NCBI RefSeq assembly: GCF_024189295.1
Contig: NZ_JAIZEN010000002.1
Coordinates: forward strand, 62,001-126,000
Reading direction: 5' to 3'
Source of the DNA: Halobacillus sp. A1
GTDB taxonomy: Bacteria > Bacillota > Bacilli > Bacillales > Halobacillaceae
Length of the DNA: 64,000 nt
The translations under genes were made by a program, and so were the position numbers. A model generated the notes under the pieces. It was given only the letters and a program-made list of their open reading frames with translations, was not told the DNA's origin and did not search any database. Shown in pieces: positions 46,836 to 57,232 of the stretch. How positions within the stretch are numbered: the first letter of the stretch is position 1; each line of letters opens with the position of its first letter.

Positions 46836-47089
46836 TAAAAATCCCGCCCCTGCACTCTGGCAGGGACGGGATTATAATCCGCGGTACCACCCTGATTATA
46901 GACTGATCAGCCTATCACCTTGGACGCTTGTAACGGTACGTGAAACCGGCGGGTATTAGCCGCACTCAGAAATAGCTTTCAACAGCGCCAGGTTAGTTCC
47001 TCTTTCAGCCCGGGGAGGTACCTCTCTTATGACCGGCTGTCTGTTTACTCTTTTTCTTCAAAGTGTTATGCGTTCATATAGTAATAGAT
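46836..47089 (-). promoter_or_regulatory. T-box riboswitch leader of alaS
   Basis: On the minus strand the conserved T-box AGGGTGGTACCGCGG (complement of 46879-46893) is followed by a terminator hairpin (46840-46873) with a T-run. Upstream are the Stem I features: AGTAA near the 5' end, AGAGAGG, and GGCTG. The probable specifier is GCU (Ala, complement of 46974-46976) in the context GAAA-GCU-AUUUC. This accounts for the 322-base gap between alaS and yrrI. Confidence 0.93.
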
Positions 47090-47095
47090 AGCGCA

Positions 47096-47124
47096 ATTAT
47101 AGATAATTTGTGCTTATCTGTCAA
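47096..47124 (-). promoter_or_regulatory. Sigma-A promoter of alaS
   Basis: A perfect TTGACA (complement of 47119-47124), 17-base spacer, and perfect TATAAT (complement of 47096-47101). The -35 overlaps the last codons of yrrI. Confidence 0.92.
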
Positions 47125-48181
47125 CGTTCATACGCGATCGGTAAACTTCTTCTGAAATGACTTTCAAGCAGGTGAGTACAGGTACAGCTAACACCATCCC
47201 TGCGATTCCTGCAAGTTCACCTCCGGCTAGCAAAGCGAAGATAATAAGCAAAGGGTGGATATGAATGCTTTTCCCCATAATATAAGGTGAAAGGAAGTTA
47301 CCCTCAATGATTTGTATGATGACGATGACGACCACCGCAATAACCAAAGTTTTCACAGAAATAGTCAAAGCCACAATCAATGCGGGTACAGCACCGAACA
47401 GCGGACCGAAATAAGGAATGATATTCGTAATCCCTGCCACAACACCGAGCACCAATGGATAAGGAAGCCCTGCGATCCAGAAACCTATGCCAGCCAAAAC
47501 TCCTACAAACAGACTGATTAACAGTTGACCTCTAATATATCCGCCCAGGGAATGGCTTAACTCTTTCGTCAAATGGACGGCCTCTCTTTTCCACTTCCTT
47601 GGAACTAAAAAAAGCAGAGCATTCATAATGTAATGATGGTCTTTCAAAAAATAAAACGTCATGACAGGTATGACTGCAATGAGTACAATCACATTGAAAA
47701 GACCGCTCATACCTGAAACAACTGCCATCATTCGCTCATCCATCCATGATTCCAATCTGCTGAAACTTTGCTCCAGCCTCTCATGAATTCCGTCTGGAAA
47801 CCGCTCGGTCTGTTCATACATTTGCTTCGTCCACTTCTGATACGCCTCTATTAAATGAGGAAGCTGCTCATTAAGCATTTTAATTTGATCTATTAAATGA
47901 GGATATCCACGATAAACCCCATACCCCGCTAAAGAAAAGAACACGAGAAATATGAGTAATATAGCTATTGAGCGCTTTAAACCCACTTCCTCTAAATATT
48001 TGACCAAAGGATGTAGCAGCATCGCCAAAATAATTGCAATTAAAAAAGGAAGTACGATTCTCCCTAGTAAAATAACTACATGATCATAATGTGGAAATAA
48101 CCAGGCAAGAAAAAGAAGAAGTAATAGAACAATGAAAAAGATGGACAGACGGACCGTCCATTTTATCAGTTTTTTATCCAT
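47114..48181 (-). CDS. yrrI: AI-2E family membrane transporter YrrI
   Basis: A 355-residue AI-2E/PerM-family protein with about eight helices. The family pattern is seen in IAVIPVMTFYFLKD, SHSLGGYIRGQLLIS, ITNIIPYFGPLFGAVPA, and HIHPLLIIFALLAGGELAGI. Members include autoinducer exporters and Na+(Li+)/H+ antiporters; the substrate here is unknown. The ATG overlaps the stop of the upstream zinc-ribbon gene (TAATG), so they are translated together. Confidence 0.93.
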   Translation of the reverse strand: MDKKLIKWTVRLSIFFIVLLLLLFLAWLFPHYDHVVILLGRIVLPFLIAIILAMLLHPLVKYLEEVGLKRSIAILLIFLVFFSLAGYGVYRGYPHLIDQIKMLNEQLPHLIEAYQKWTKQMYEQTERFPDGIHERLEQSFSRLESWMDERMMAVVSGMSGLFNVIVLIAVIPVMTFYFLKDHHYIMNALLFLVPRKWKREAVHLTKELSHSLGGYIRGQLLISLFVGVLAGIGFWIAGLPYPLVLGVVAGITNIIPYFGPLFGAVPALIVALTISVKTLVIAVVVIVIIQIIEGNFLSPYIMGKSIHIHPLLIIFALLAGGELAGIAGMVLAVPVLTCLKVISEEVYRSRMNVDR

Positions 48182-48357
48182 TAGGAACCTGATTGATAGA
48201 ATAAATCATTCAAGGAACTTAAACTGCCATCTTCTTCGATTTGATGGACATTGACTATGCCTTTTTCTACAGAAAGTTCTAAACAGCAGTTCCAGCAATA
48301 GTATTGTTCATTGCCTATCCGTCCCAAGTTCTTGCCATTACAGTTCGGACATTTCAT
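48181..48357 (-). CDS. 58-residue zinc-ribbon protein
   Basis: A small open frame beginning MKCPNCNGKNLGRIG, with a second pair in QYYCWNCCLEL: two CxxC motifs 16 residues apart, a zinc ribbon. The C-terminus is acidic (VHQIEEDGSLSSLNDLFYQSGS). AAAAGGAG is placed 9 bases before the ATG, and the stop overlaps the yrrI start. The position matches small yrz genes near yrrI in B. subtilis, but I cannot confirm which. A hairpin covers its ribosome site. Function unknown; I am confident it is translated. Confidence 0.85.
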   Translation of the reverse strand: MKCPNCNGKNLGRIGNEQYYCWNCCLELSVEKGIVNVHQIEEDGSLSSLNDLFYQSGS

Positions 48358-48393
48358 AAGGGCAAACTCCTTTTTACTGCTAGTTTGCCCCTT
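48358..48393 (-). promoter_or_regulatory. Hairpin covering the ribosome site of the zinc-ribbon gene
   Basis: Arms 48358-48368 and 48382-48393 (one bulged base) form an 11-bp stem with a 13-base loop. In the minus-strand RNA the loop and 3' arm contain AAAAAGGAG, the ribosome site of the downstream gene, and the stem ends at its ATG. There is no T-run, so it is not a normal terminator for recD2. Confidence 0.6.
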
Positions 48394-48411
48394 GATTTTA
48401 CAATTTATACC

Positions 48412-50748
48412 TTACATAAAGTCATAAGGTGATAGACCTTCCTCTTCCGCTTCTTCCTCTATTGCAGGGATACGATGTTCTTGAAGCTTTTCAGCCAGAC
48501 CAGTATACCTTAAATTCGTGTCTCTCGTCTGGATTCCTTCTAAAAATGCTTGCTGATCCCCACAAATGATCAGCGATTGTTTCGACCTGGTAATCGCTGT
48601 ATAAATCAAATTCTTCCTAAGCATTCTTCGGTAGCCTCTTACAATTGGAAGAATGACAATAGAGAATTCACTACCTTGGGATTTATGGATCGATGTACAA
48701 TACGCGTGCATGATGTTGTTCAGGTCTTTCTTTGGATAAACCACTTCTTTGCTGTCATATTCCACAACCACCTGTTCGATTTGATCCACGTTTTCTTCAG
48801 CACGGAAGATTGCTGCGATTTCTCCTATGTCTCCGTTATATACACCGTCTTCAGGCTGGTTGACCAATTGAATGACTTTATCTCCTTTTCGATAGGTCAC
48901 TTCTTTAAAGGTCAAGTCCCTTTTTTGTTTACTTTTCGGGTTAACGACCTGCTGGATCTCTTCGTTAAGCTTATGGATTCCCGTTTCCGAGCGGTACATC
49001 GGGGCGAGTACTTGAACTTCACGCAGTTCAATCCCCTTATCGATCGCTTTTTTTACAATATTCGTGACCAACTCTTTTATTTGGTGCTCTCCGGCAGGTA
49101 TAAAATTGAAATCATGGTCTTTTTCTAATGATTTTGATGTACACTGGTCATTTTTTATTTCATGGGCCAGCTGGATGATTTTTGATCCTTCTTTTTGTCG
49201 GTAGACTTCTGTTAATTGAATAGAAGGTATATAGTCCGAACGCAATAGGTCAGCTAATACTTGACCGGGTCCAACCGATGGAAGCTGGTCTTCATCTCCG
49301 ACAATCAATACTTGCATGCCTGAGGGAATCGCTCGAAACAATTGGTTGGCCAGCCATATATCAACCATAGAAAATTCATCAATAATCAGCACATTGCCTT
49401 CCAACTGGTTATCCTGATTTTTTTCAAAACTATTGTGGCCATCCCAGCCTAATAAACGGTGAATGGTTCTAGCAGGCAATCCTGTCGATTCTGTCATTCT
49501 TTTTGCAGCTCTTCCTGTAGGAGCTGTCAAAATAAAAGGAAACGGATCTCCACTGCCATAGTCACCTGGGTCAATCGATACATCATTAAGTTTCGAATAG
49601 GATTGTATGATCCCTTTTATCACAGTCGTTTTCCCCGTACCTGGACCGCCGGTCAATATCATAGCCTTGGAATGAAGAGCTTTCTCAATCGCCTGGAATT
49701 GGTCTTCGCCATAACTCATGGCTTCTTTCTCTTCCACATCACCTATGATTTTCATTAAATCCGCCTGTGTATGTTCGATGTCCAAGCTTTCTTCCGTGAT
49801 GCGCTCCAATTGATGGCAGAGCCCATTTTCAGCATGAAAAAGCGAAGGCAGATAGACATGATCCTCTTCTATGAAAACATAACGATTTTCTGCCAAATGG
49901 ACGATTTGTTCCGATAATTGCTCAAAGGTTACTGCGTTCATATTTCCATTGTTCAAAAGATTTTCCACCTGGGAAAGACATAATTCAGTCGGAAGATACA
50001 CATGACCAGATGATAGGCTTTGCTGCATGATATATAGGCAAGCCGCCCGTACTCTTGTCGGATGGTCATCCGGGAGCTCCTGCATTTTTGCAATCTCATC
50101 GGCCCGGTGGAAACCAAACCCTTCAACTTCAAACACCAGCTGATAAGGGTCTTCCTCTATGATCGATAGGGTCTGATCTTTGAAAGCTTCATATATTTTT
50201 TGTGACATTTTCAGTCCGAATCCGTACTGGTTAAGATGGATCATCACGTGTTCAAAACCTTGATGCTCCTTTAGAGCTTCATGTAATTGCTTCTTCTTTT
50301 CCTTAGCCAGTTTCGGCACTCGGTCAAGTACATCCGGGTTTTGAAGAATCATTGAGATAGCCTGTTCGCCAAGCTCATCGACAATCCTCTCTGCCGTCTT
50401 TTGCCCGATCCCATGGAATAGATCGCTCGCTAAATAAACGATTAACCCATCTTTCGTTTCAGGCATGACACGTTTATAAAAATCCACTTGGTATTGGCGT
50501 CCGAATTTTTTATGTTCTTGAAATTCACCATGGAAAACGTAGGATTCTCCTTCTTCTAAAGGAGGGAAATATCCTTTAATGACTAAACTTTTTTCTGAGA
50601 AGTCTTCATTCGTATCCGTCACGTTTATGCTGGCAATCGAAAAGTGCTCGGATTCTTTATGAAAAATCATCCGGTTCAATTCACCAATAATATAAGGACG
50701 TTTTTCTTCTGTTGATTCAGAAAAAAGTGTATGTTCTTCCATGATCAT
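48412..50748 (-). CDS. recD2: RecD2 ATP-dependent DNA helicase
   Basis: A 778-residue RecD2 (YrrC), a 5'-3' SF1B helicase acting in DNA repair and fork progression outside any RecBC complex. An N-terminal OB-like region and helix-hairpin-helix segment (FHGIGQKTAERIVDELG) come first. Helicase motifs follow: LTGGPGTGKTTVIKG (I), LIIDEFSMVDIWL (II), GDEDQLPSVGPGQVL (III), and CTSIHKSQGSEFSIV (V-VI). Two in-frame starts (50748, 50742) share the AAAGGGG site. It is downstream of the TPR gene yrrB. Confidence 0.96.
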   Translation of the reverse strand: MIMEEHTLFSESTEEKRPYIIGELNRMIFHKESEHFSIASINVTDTNEDFSEKSLVIKGYFPPLEEGESYVFHGEFQEHKKFGRQYQVDFYKRVMPETKDGLIVYLASDLFHGIGQKTAERIVDELGEQAISMILQNPDVLDRVPKLAKEKKKQLHEALKEHQGFEHVMIHLNQYGFGLKMSQKIYEAFKDQTLSIIEEDPYQLVFEVEGFGFHRADEIAKMQELPDDHPTRVRAACLYIMQQSLSSGHVYLPTELCLSQVENLLNNGNMNAVTFEQLSEQIVHLAENRYVFIEEDHVYLPSLFHAENGLCHQLERITEESLDIEHTQADLMKIIGDVEEKEAMSYGEDQFQAIEKALHSKAMILTGGPGTGKTTVIKGIIQSYSKLNDVSIDPGDYGSGDPFPFILTAPTGRAAKRMTESTGLPARTIHRLLGWDGHNSFEKNQDNQLEGNVLIIDEFSMVDIWLANQLFRAIPSGMQVLIVGDEDQLPSVGPGQVLADLLRSDYIPSIQLTEVYRQKEGSKIIQLAHEIKNDQCTSKSLEKDHDFNFIPAGEHQIKELVTNIVKKAIDKGIELREVQVLAPMYRSETGIHKLNEEIQQVVNPKSKQKRDLTFKEVTYRKGDKVIQLVNQPEDGVYNGDIGEIAAIFRAEENVDQIEQVVVEYDSKEVVYPKKDLNNIMHAYCTSIHKSQGSEFSIVILPIVRGYRRMLRKNLIYTAITRSKQSLIICGDQQAFLEGIQTRDTNLRYTGLAEKLQEHRIPAIEEEAEEEGLSPYDFM

Positions 50749-50762
50749 CTTTCCCCTTTAGA

Positions 50763-51425
50763 TTATTCTCCACTTAAAGCTTGTTCGATTTGTGCCTTTG
50801 CATGGGCCGCTAACGTATGATCACCATTACACTCTAAAGCTTTGTTAAAGTGTTCAAGGGCTAGACCTGCATCTTCTTTATGAAGAGCGACAACCCCTAA
50901 ATTATAATGAGCATCACTGTGATTTTCTTCTAATTGTAGCACAGTTTTCATCGTTTCTTCAGCTTCTTCTATTTGACCGGTTTGAGCTAAACATAAACCG
51001 TATTGAAATTGAATATCGATATCCTTCGGTTCAAGTTCAGAAGCTCTCAGCAAATAAGGAAGAGCCAGCTTCATATACTCCTGATGAACTAACGTCATCC
51101 CAAGCATAAAGTGAACATCAGCCTCTTCTAAGCCTTTTTCAATGGCTAATAGGAACTGGTTTTGTGCTTTTGTATAGTTTTCTTGCTCATAGTAAACGTT
51201 GCCTAAACCGTAATAAGCAGTGGCAGCCTGCTCGTCAAGCTCAATAGCCCGATTAAAAAATCGTTCAGCTCGTTCCCATTCGTTCACATGAACTAATAAA
51301 TTCCCGAAATTAATGTAACCTACAGGATCGTCAGGATTCTCTTCTATCGTTTCCGTGAAAAGTTTAGTAGCTTCCTCGAAGTTTTGCTTCTTCATATGTT
51401 CGATCGCTTGATTCAATTTATCCAT
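50763..51425 (-). CDS. yrrB: TPR-repeat protein YrrB
   Basis: A 220-residue protein made of about six tetratricopeptide repeats, for example IEENPDDPVGYINFGNLLVH, AIELDEQAATAYYGLGNVYY and VLQLEENHSDAHYNLGVVAL. It has no signal peptide. TPRs mediate protein contacts; the partner is unknown, though conserved linkage to mnmA and recD2 is seen in Bacillus. AGGAGG precedes the ATG. Confidence 0.92.
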   Translation of the reverse strand: MDKLNQAIEHMKKQNFEEATKLFTETIEENPDDPVGYINFGNLLVHVNEWERAERFFNRAIELDEQAATAYYGLGNVYYEQENYTKAQNQFLLAIEKGLEEADVHFMLGMTLVHQEYMKLALPYLLRASELEPKDIDIQFQYGLCLAQTGQIEEAEETMKTVLQLEENHSDAHYNLGVVALHKEDAGLALEHFNKALECNGDHTLAAHAKAQIEQALSGE

Positions 51426-51446
51426 TTTTCATACCTCCTGCTTAAA

Positions 51447-51480
51447 AATAGCCATGCCCAAAAGCAAATGGACATGGCTT
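51447..51480 (-). terminator. Terminator of mnmA
   Basis: An interrupted stem pairs GCCATGcCCA (51451-51460) with TGGaCATGGC (51469-51478) over an 8-base loop, followed on the minus strand by ATTTTTAAG. It separates the cymR-yrvO-mnmA unit from yrrB-recD2. Confidence 0.8.
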
Positions 51481-51485
51481 GTTTT

Positions 51486-53752
<2,267 letters not shown>

Positions 53753-53769
53753 CTTTTCCACCTCCATAT

Positions 53770-54189
53770 TTAAATATAAAACATATACGCATCTTGAGTT
53801 TGATCGTCCACGTGATCTTTCAAGTCTTCTAACGTCGTGGTATCCAGTACATCTTTCACTGCATCCCTTACTCTTTTCCAAAGAGCTTGCTTTGCAGGTT
53901 CTTCATCTTCTATGCCTTCTACAGGGGTAATCGGTCCTTCTAGTACCCTGATTACATCTCCCGCAGTGATTTCGTAAGGAGCTTTCGTCAGCATGTATCC
54001 TCCGTACGCACCGCGCACACTCTTAACGAGACTCGCATTCCGAAGCGGTGCAATAAGCTGCTCTAAATAATGTTCGGATAACTCATTATCTCTGGCGATC
54101 TGCTTCAACGATATTGGGCCATCCCCATATTTCCTAGCCAATTCGATCATGATGGTCAGGCCGTAACGGCCCTTTGTAGAAATTTTCAT
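53770..54189 (-). CDS. cymR: Cysteine-metabolism repressor CymR (Rrf2 family)
   Basis: A ~139-residue Rrf2 regulator. The winged helix (MKISTKGRYGLTIMIELA, SLKQIARDNELSEHYLEQLI) and wing (VRGAYGGYMLTKAP) are typical. The three Fe-S cysteines of IscR are absent, which fits CymR, the master repressor of sulfur metabolism that works with CysK. The ATG at 54189 follows AAAGGTG. It overlaps the 3' end of the upstream membrane-protein gene by 56 bases and precedes yrvO-mnmA. Confidence 0.92.
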   Translation of the reverse strand: MKISTKGRYGLTIMIELARKYGDGPISLKQIARDNELSEHYLEQLIAPLRNASLVKSVRGAYGGYMLTKAPYEITAGDVIRVLEGPITPVEGIEDEEPAKQALWKRVRDAVKDVLDTTTLEDLKDHVDDQTQDAYMFYI

Positions 54190-54826
54190 ACGATTCACCT
54201 TTCTTCATTAAAAAGTTCAATAATCGTTTAGAAAGAGGGAGAGAATATCCCACGAAAGAACCGAGGAAAAGTGCGATGAAAACTGTTCCGATTCCAACCG
54301 GTCCTCCTAACATCCACCCTAGAAGGGCAACCGTGACTTCTATCCCATTACGTACAGTAGAAACTTTCCATTGCAATTTATCTGTAAGAATCAACATCAA
54401 ACTGTCGCGTGGCCCAGCACCGATATCTGCTGCTACATAAACTCCTATACCCAGCGCCGTTATCATTGTACCAGCCACGAAGAAAATGACTTGATTAAGA
54501 AGCCAGCTTGGTTCCGGCAATATCCAATTAAAAAAATCAATGAAGACGCCGATTAAAACCATGTTTAATATCGTACCGATTTTAGGAAATGTCCTCAAAA
54601 CGATTGAGCTGATAATGACGATCAACAGACCCGCGATAATAGACCATGTCCCGACCGTAAGTCCGAGTTGTTTATATAATCCATAATGAAGCACGTCCCA
54701 TGGACCTATACCAAAAACTCTTACTTGCATAGTTAATGAAATTCCCAGTCCAAGTAAAGTTAATCCTACAATAAAAAAAGACCAGCGAAGACCGGTATGC
54801 GGTCTGACGTATTGATCATTCTTCAT
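54134..54826 (-). CDS. YczE/YyaS/YitT-type membrane protein
   Basis: A ~230-residue membrane protein with five or so helices. It matches the YczE-like group by GLGISLTMQVRVFGIGPWDVLHYGLYK and IGVYVAADIGAGPRDSLMLIL (key residues G-PWD and GAGPRDSL). Function is unknown. The ATG at 54826 follows AGGAGA. The last ~18 residues are read through the cymR start in another frame, an unusually long overlap, so the C-terminus may have been extended by loss of an earlier stop. Confidence 0.85.
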   Translation of the reverse strand: MKNDQYVRPHTGLRWSFFIVGLTLLGLGISLTMQVRVFGIGPWDVLHYGLYKQLGLTVGTWSIIAGLLIVIISSIVLRTFPKIGTILNMVLIGVFIDFFNWILPEPSWLLNQVIFFVAGTMITALGIGVYVAADIGAGPRDSLMLILTDKLQWKVSTVRNGIEVTVALLGWMLGGPVGIGTVFIALFLGSFVGYSLPLSKRLLNFLMKKGESYENFYKGPLRPDHHDRIG

Positions 54827-54949
54827 AGCTGATCTCTCCTTCTTCAATTATACCAAACGCTATTATAGCATGAATGGCAAGTCTCTTGCATTTTAATAGA
54901 ATTGAGCATACCCTTAACGTAATTATCATTGTAAAGGAGCTATCCGTTT

Positions 54950-56224
54950 ATGAGCGTACAACCTCTAGCATACCGACTAAGACCCTCCACACTCAACGAT
55001 ATTATCGGACAGAAACATTTAGTGGCTGAGGGGAAAACATTACATCGAATGGTAACAGCTGAACGATTAGCTTCGATGATACTATTTGGTCCACCAGGGA
55101 CTGGAAAAACCTCCATGGCAACAGCTTTGGCCAAAAGCTTGCAGCTTCCTTACAAAACGCTGAATGCAGTGACTGATAAAAAGAAAGACATGGAAATAGT
55201 AGTGGAAGAAGCTAAAATGCACGGTCAAATGGTGCTCATCTTAGACGAAGTGCACAGGCTTGATAAAGCTAAACAAGATTTTTTACTTCCTCACCTTGAA
55301 AGTAACCGACTAACGATGATCGGATGTACGACGAGCAACCCATACCACTCCATCAATCCAGCTATTCGCAGCAGGTGCCATCTTTTTGAATTACATCGTC
55401 TTGAGGAACGGGACATTGAAGAAGCAATTCAAAAAGCATTAGTCAACAAAGGTGAGGGCTTGGGCAACATCAATATCAAACTGACAGACGAAGCCCTCCA
55501 TCATTTTGCCAAAAGTGCCAATGGGGATATGAGAGCGGCCTTGAACGGATTGGAACTTGCTGCTTTTTCAACTCCGGAAAATGAAAAGGGTGTTGTTTTT
55601 ATCGATTTGGATTCGGCAGAAGAGTGTATGCAGAAAAAAAGCTTTTCACATGACAAGGACGGAGATGCGCACTATGATGTACTATCCGCTTTTCAGAAAT
55701 CGATTCGCGGAAGTGATGTTAACGCTGCCCTTCATTATCTGGCACGTCTGATCGAGGCTGGAGACCTCGACAGTATCAGCCGCCGACTTGTCGTGATCGC
55801 TTATGAAGACATAGGGCTCGCTAACCCGCAGGCAGGACCTAGAGCACTAGCCGCAGTAGAAGCGGCCGAACGATTAGGTTTCCCTGAAGCCAGAATTCCT
55901 CTGGCGGCTTCTGTAACAGAGCTTGCACTTTCCCCTAAATCAAACAGCTCTTATAAGGCACTGGACGCAGCTTTATCTGATATTAGAAATGGAAACAGCG
56001 GGGATGTTCCAATTCATTTGAAAGACTCACACTATAAAGGGGCAGGCAAACTCGGTCGAGGAAATGATTATAAATATCCCCACAACTACCCTAACGCCTG
56101 GGTGGACCAGCAGTATCTCCCGGACACACTGAAGAAGAAATCCTACTACGAACCTAAATCAACTGGCAAATTTGAGCAAGCACTGAAACAGGTTTACGAT
56201 AAAATCAATCAACAAAAATCATAA
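54950..56224 (+). CDS. rarA: Replication-associated recombination protein RarA
   Basis: A 424-residue AAA+ ATPase of the RarA/MgsA family that acts at stalled forks. The N-terminus PLAYRLRPSTLNDIIGQKHL, Walker A LFGPPGTGKTSMATALA, Walker B LILDEVHRLDK, sensor IGCTTSNPYHSINPAIRSRC, and the C-terminal tetramerisation region ending in the YKYPHNYPNAWVDQQYLP motif are all there. AAAGGAG precedes the ATG with a rather long spacer. It is divergent from the YczE-type gene. Confidence 0.97.
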   Translation: MSVQPLAYRLRPSTLNDIIGQKHLVAEGKTLHRMVTAERLASMILFGPPGTGKTSMATALAKSLQLPYKTLNAVTDKKKDMEIVVEEAKMHGQMVLILDEVHRLDKAKQDFLLPHLESNRLTMIGCTTSNPYHSINPAIRSRCHLFELHRLEERDIEEAIQKALVNKGEGLGNINIKLTDEALHHFAKSANGDMRAALNGLELAAFSTPENEKGVVFIDLDSAEECMQKKSFSHDKDGDAHYDVLSAFQKSIRGSDVNAALHYLARLIEAGDLDSISRRLVVIAYEDIGLANPQAGPRALAAVEAAERLGFPEARIPLAASVTELALSPKSNSSYKALDAALSDIRNGNSGDVPIHLKDSHYKGAGKLGRGNDYKYPHNYPNAWVDQQYLPDTLKKKSYYEPKSTGKFEQALKQVYDKINQQKS

Positions 56225-56310
56225 TCAAGTATAATCCTGCTTTACTTTGGTCACAATAGTAGCAAAATCTTACAAACTATTTTTCTAATAGTTCAACTGG
56301 AGGGTAAATT

Positions 56311-56934
56311 ATGCCAAAAGTAAGGCAAGATGCTTGGTCTCATGAAGATGATTTATTATTAGCTGAAACAGTGCTCCGTCACATAAGGGAAGGGAGTACC
56401 CAATTAAGGGCGTTTGATGAGGTAGGAGACGTGCTTAACCGCACATCCGCTGCTTGTGGATTCCGCTGGAATGCAGAAATAAGACAGAAGTATGAGCAAG
56501 CTGTAGAACTTGCGAAAAAACAGCGCAAAGAAAAGAAACGATCTGAAGCTGCCTTTCAACAACCTGTCGCTGCCATCCCTAAAACCCATTCCGACCCTGT
56601 ACACAGAGAAATCGAGGCTCCTATCGAAGAGAATAATGAGGAAATCCTTGATTTGAATCAGGTGATTTCATATTTGAAATCACTTCAAAAAGAAAGCAAG
56701 TCTCAGCTTGGGTTAAGTAGTAAACTTCAAGAGCTTGAAGAAGAAAAACAAGAACTCTTAAAAGAAAACGAACAACTGCATACTCAACTCAACTCATTAA
56801 AGGAAGATTATCAAGCTTTTATTTCAATTATGGATCGAGCACGAAAGATGACAATGTTCGATGACCAGGAATACATGAATAAACCCTTCTTCCGTATGGA
56901 GAAGAACGGAAATCTAGAACATTTAGCAAAATAG
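56311..56934 (+). CDS. RsfA-type Myb-like transcriptional regulator
   Basis: A 207-residue protein with an N-terminal SANT/Myb-like domain (QDAWSHEDDLLLAETVLRHI, TSAACGFRWNAEIRQKY) like the RsfA family, which modulates the sigma-F regulon in the forespore. A long central coiled coil (about 118-180) follows. There may be several RsfA paralogs per genome, so I give no symbol. CTGGAGGG precedes the ATG, and a 16-bp terminator follows. Confidence 0.85.
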   Translation: MPKVRQDAWSHEDDLLLAETVLRHIREGSTQLRAFDEVGDVLNRTSAACGFRWNAEIRQKYEQAVELAKKQRKEKKRSEAAFQQPVAAIPKTHSDPVHREIEAPIEENNEEILDLNQVISYLKSLQKESKSQLGLSSKLQELEEEKQELLKENEQLHTQLNSLKEDYQAFISIMDRARKMTMFDDQEYMNKPFFRMEKNGNLEHLAK

Positions 56935-56970
56935 AAAGAGCGAGCATAATATGCTCGCTCTTTCTACCAA
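56933..56970. terminator. Terminator of the RsfA-type gene
   Basis: A perfect 16-bp inverted repeat (56933-56948 with 56950-56965) overlaps the stop codon. It lies directly beside the 3' end of the opposite-strand 6S RNA and may stop both transcripts. Confidence 0.85.
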
Positions 56971-57184
56971 AAAACAAAACCAATCCCAATTGTGCCGTTG
57001 TTTCACCATGAGTTTTGAACCCGCTCCAGGCAGGTGGGTGCCTTGCTTCGCATTTCTTGCGTCCTCTGAATGTAATAAAGAGGCATGCATTCCGTGCGAA
57101 GACGTCAGGCTCCCGTCTCAAAAATGTTCGGTCAAAACGTACATTCGGACAACGTACACATCAGGATTGGCTTATTTAATTTGT
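56969..57184 (-). ncRNA. ssrS: Probable 6S RNA (bsrA/6S-1 type)
   Basis: The ~300-base gap between the RsfA-type gene and aspS has no credible gene but folds on the minus strand into a long rod. The ends CCAATCC and GGATTGG pair, then TGTG/CACA and CGTTGT/ACAACG. An inner helix GTTTTGA/TCAAAAC and an apical arm (GCCT...CTTCGC with GCGAAG...AGGC) follow. A strong sigma-A promoter lies in front and a T-rich tail behind. Size (~210 nt), closing-stem/open-bubble/arm design and position next to aspS match B. subtilis 6S-1 RNA, which sequesters sigma-A RNA polymerase. Confidence 0.75.
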
Positions 57185-57190
57185 AATCAA

Positions 57191-57219
57191 ATAATAGCAC
57201 AGTTTATTATGCTTATCAA
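57191..57219 (-). promoter_or_regulatory. Sigma-A promoter of the 6S RNA
   Basis: TTGATA (complement of 57214-57219), 17 bases, TATTAT (complement of 57191-57196). A start about seven bases downstream falls at 57184, just before the paired 5' end. Confidence 0.82.
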
Positions 57220-57232
57220 GCATGGAACCACC

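Noticed and set aside
48550-49128. 192-residue plus-strand open frame
   Set aside because: Lies wholly antisense within recD2, has no ribosome site and no recognisable protein features.
53753-53881. N-terminal extension of YrvO
   Set aside because: The open frame continues upstream but overlaps cymR in a different frame and lacks family similarity; the GTG at 53752 has a proper ribosome site.
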